The notes under the pieces: generated by a model | Databases searched by the model: none | Told to the model about the DNA's origin: nothing | Seen by the model: the letters and a program-made list of their open reading frames with translations, nothing else | Shown here: in pieces, positions 5,092-5,613 of the stretch | Layout of the letters: each line of letters starts with the position of its first letter | Numbering within the stretch: the first letter of the stretch is position 1 | Program-made: the position numbers and the translations under genes | Assembly (NCBI GenBank): GCA_947501315.1 | Contig: CANMXH010000148.1 | Location: 1 to 5,613 of the forward strand | DNA: 5,613 nucleotides | Direction of reading: 5' to 3' | Origin: Caulobacteraceae bacterium | GTDB lineage: Bacteria > Pseudomonadota > Alphaproteobacteria > Caulobacterales > Caulobacteraceae

Positions 5092-5613
5092 CCGCGTCTG
5101 GGTCACGCGCGCCGGGCCGGGCGCCGGGCGTACCGCCGACCGCCTGCGGGCCATGGGCTTCGAACCGGTCATCGCGCCCCTGCTGGCGATCCGGCCGATC
5201 CCGCAGGCTGCGCCCGACCTGACGGGGATCACCACCCTGGCCTTCACCAGCGCCAACGGTGTGGCTGCCTTCGCCGCCCTGACGCCGGACCGCACGCGCC
5301 CCGTCTTCACCGTGGGCGACGCGACCGCCGGAGCGGCGCGGACGGCCGGCTTCGCCCGGGTGCAGTCGGCCGGAGGTGATCTGGACCGGCTGGCCGCCCT
5401 GCTGCTGGCGCAGGGTCCCGGGATCGGCCCCCTGCTGGTGCCGGGTGCGCGGGAGCCGGCCGGAGACCTGCCGGCCCTGCTGCGGGACCGGATCGAGGCC
5501 CGGGCCCTGCCGGTCTATGAGGCCGTCGCGACCGGTGCCACGCCACCCGCCACCTTTGACGCCGTCCTGATCCATTCCGCCCGCGCAGCCCGGGCGCTGG
5601 TGGCCCTCGGCCC
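5078..5613 (+). CDS. hemD: Uroporphyrinogen-III synthase, 3'-truncated by window end
   Basis: HemD cyclises hydroxymethylbilane, the HemC product, with inversion of ring D to give uroporphyrinogen III. About 178 codons are in the window; the family usually has 230-260. Recognisable segments are RRVWVTRAGPGAGRTADRLR near the N-terminus, then GFEPVIAPLL, LAFTSANGVAAF (the TSxNGV signature), VFTVGDATA, GGDLDRLAALL, LLVPGAREPAGDL, ALPVYEAV and IHSARAARAL, all in typical HemD order. The start is unusual. The first in-frame ATG (5153) lies after the conserved VTRAGPG strand, and I find no in-frame ATG, GTG or TTG in more than 100 bp upstream. The CTG at 5078, overlapping the hemC stop as CTGA, gives a natural N-terminus (reading M-T-A-I-R-R-V-W). 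The identity is firm; the start codon is inference. Confidence 0.9.
   Translation, partial: MTAIRRVWVTRAGPGAGRTADRLRAMGFEPVIAPLLAIRPIPQAAPDLTGITTLAFTSANGVAAFAALTPDRTRPVFTVGDATAGAARTAGFARVQSAGGDLDRLAALLLAQGPGIGPLLVPGAREPAGDLPALLRDRIEARALPVYEAVATGATPPATFDAVLIHSARAARALVALG

Noticed and set aside
5153..5613. hemD starting at the first in-frame ATG (5153)
   Set aside because: It would delete the conserved N-terminal VTRAGPG strand, which is clearly coded in the same frame just upstream.
1..5613. Mobile element, CRISPR array, defence system or tRNA
   Set aside because: I saw no transposase or integrase, no spaced repeat array, no terminal inverted repeats and no tRNA-like cloverleaf. Base composition is uniform apart from a short AT-rich patch near 700.

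Overview
The window is uniformly GC-rich, with strong G/C preference at third codon positions. It carries a core-gene neighbourhood typical of Alphaproteobacteria: tsaD-gpsA reading left, divergent from hemC-hemD reading right. Gene content and promoter-like boxes close to the Caulobacter crescentus housekeeping consensus suggest a Caulobacterales member, perhaps Brevundimonas-like. That placement is inference from gene content and style, not from a search.

Left part (1-783): a leftward cluster made of a possible 41-codon leader ORF (516-641), a QacE/EmrE-type small multidrug resistance (SMR) transporter (196-519) and the first 51 codons of an unrecognised membrane protein (1-154). The leader ORF overlaps the transporter start as ATGA. 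Its Shine-Dalgarno lies in one copy of a tandem 13-bp repeat. The intergenic stretch that follows (to 783) also holds a small hairpin and an AT-rich inverted repeat.

Middle (784-1932): a rightward class I SAM-dependent methyltransferase converges on a leftward Rieske [2Fe-2S] protein. Six bases separate their stop codons, and both stops lie inside the arms of one perfect 8-bp palindrome.

Right part (1941-5613): tsaD (tRNA t6A37 synthesis), gpsA (glycerol-3-phosphate dehydrogenase) and the Rieske gene form a tight leftward operon with 10- and 8-bp gaps. Facing away from tsaD are hemC (hydroxymethylbilane synthase) and a 3'-truncated hemD (uroporphyrinogen-III synthase), consecutive steps of tetrapyrrole synthesis. 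Only 41 bp separate the tsaD and hemC starts. Promoter-like boxes suggest a leaderless tsaD message and a hemC promoter inside the tsaD reading frame. hemD has no canonical start ahead of its conserved N-terminus; the best candidate is a CTG overlapping the hemC stop.

Most of this is ordinary chromosomal core sequence. I see no mobile element, CRISPR array, defence system, tRNA or rRNA. The points worth checking are the small leader ORF, the shared-stop palindrome, the tsaD/hemC junction and the hemD start.
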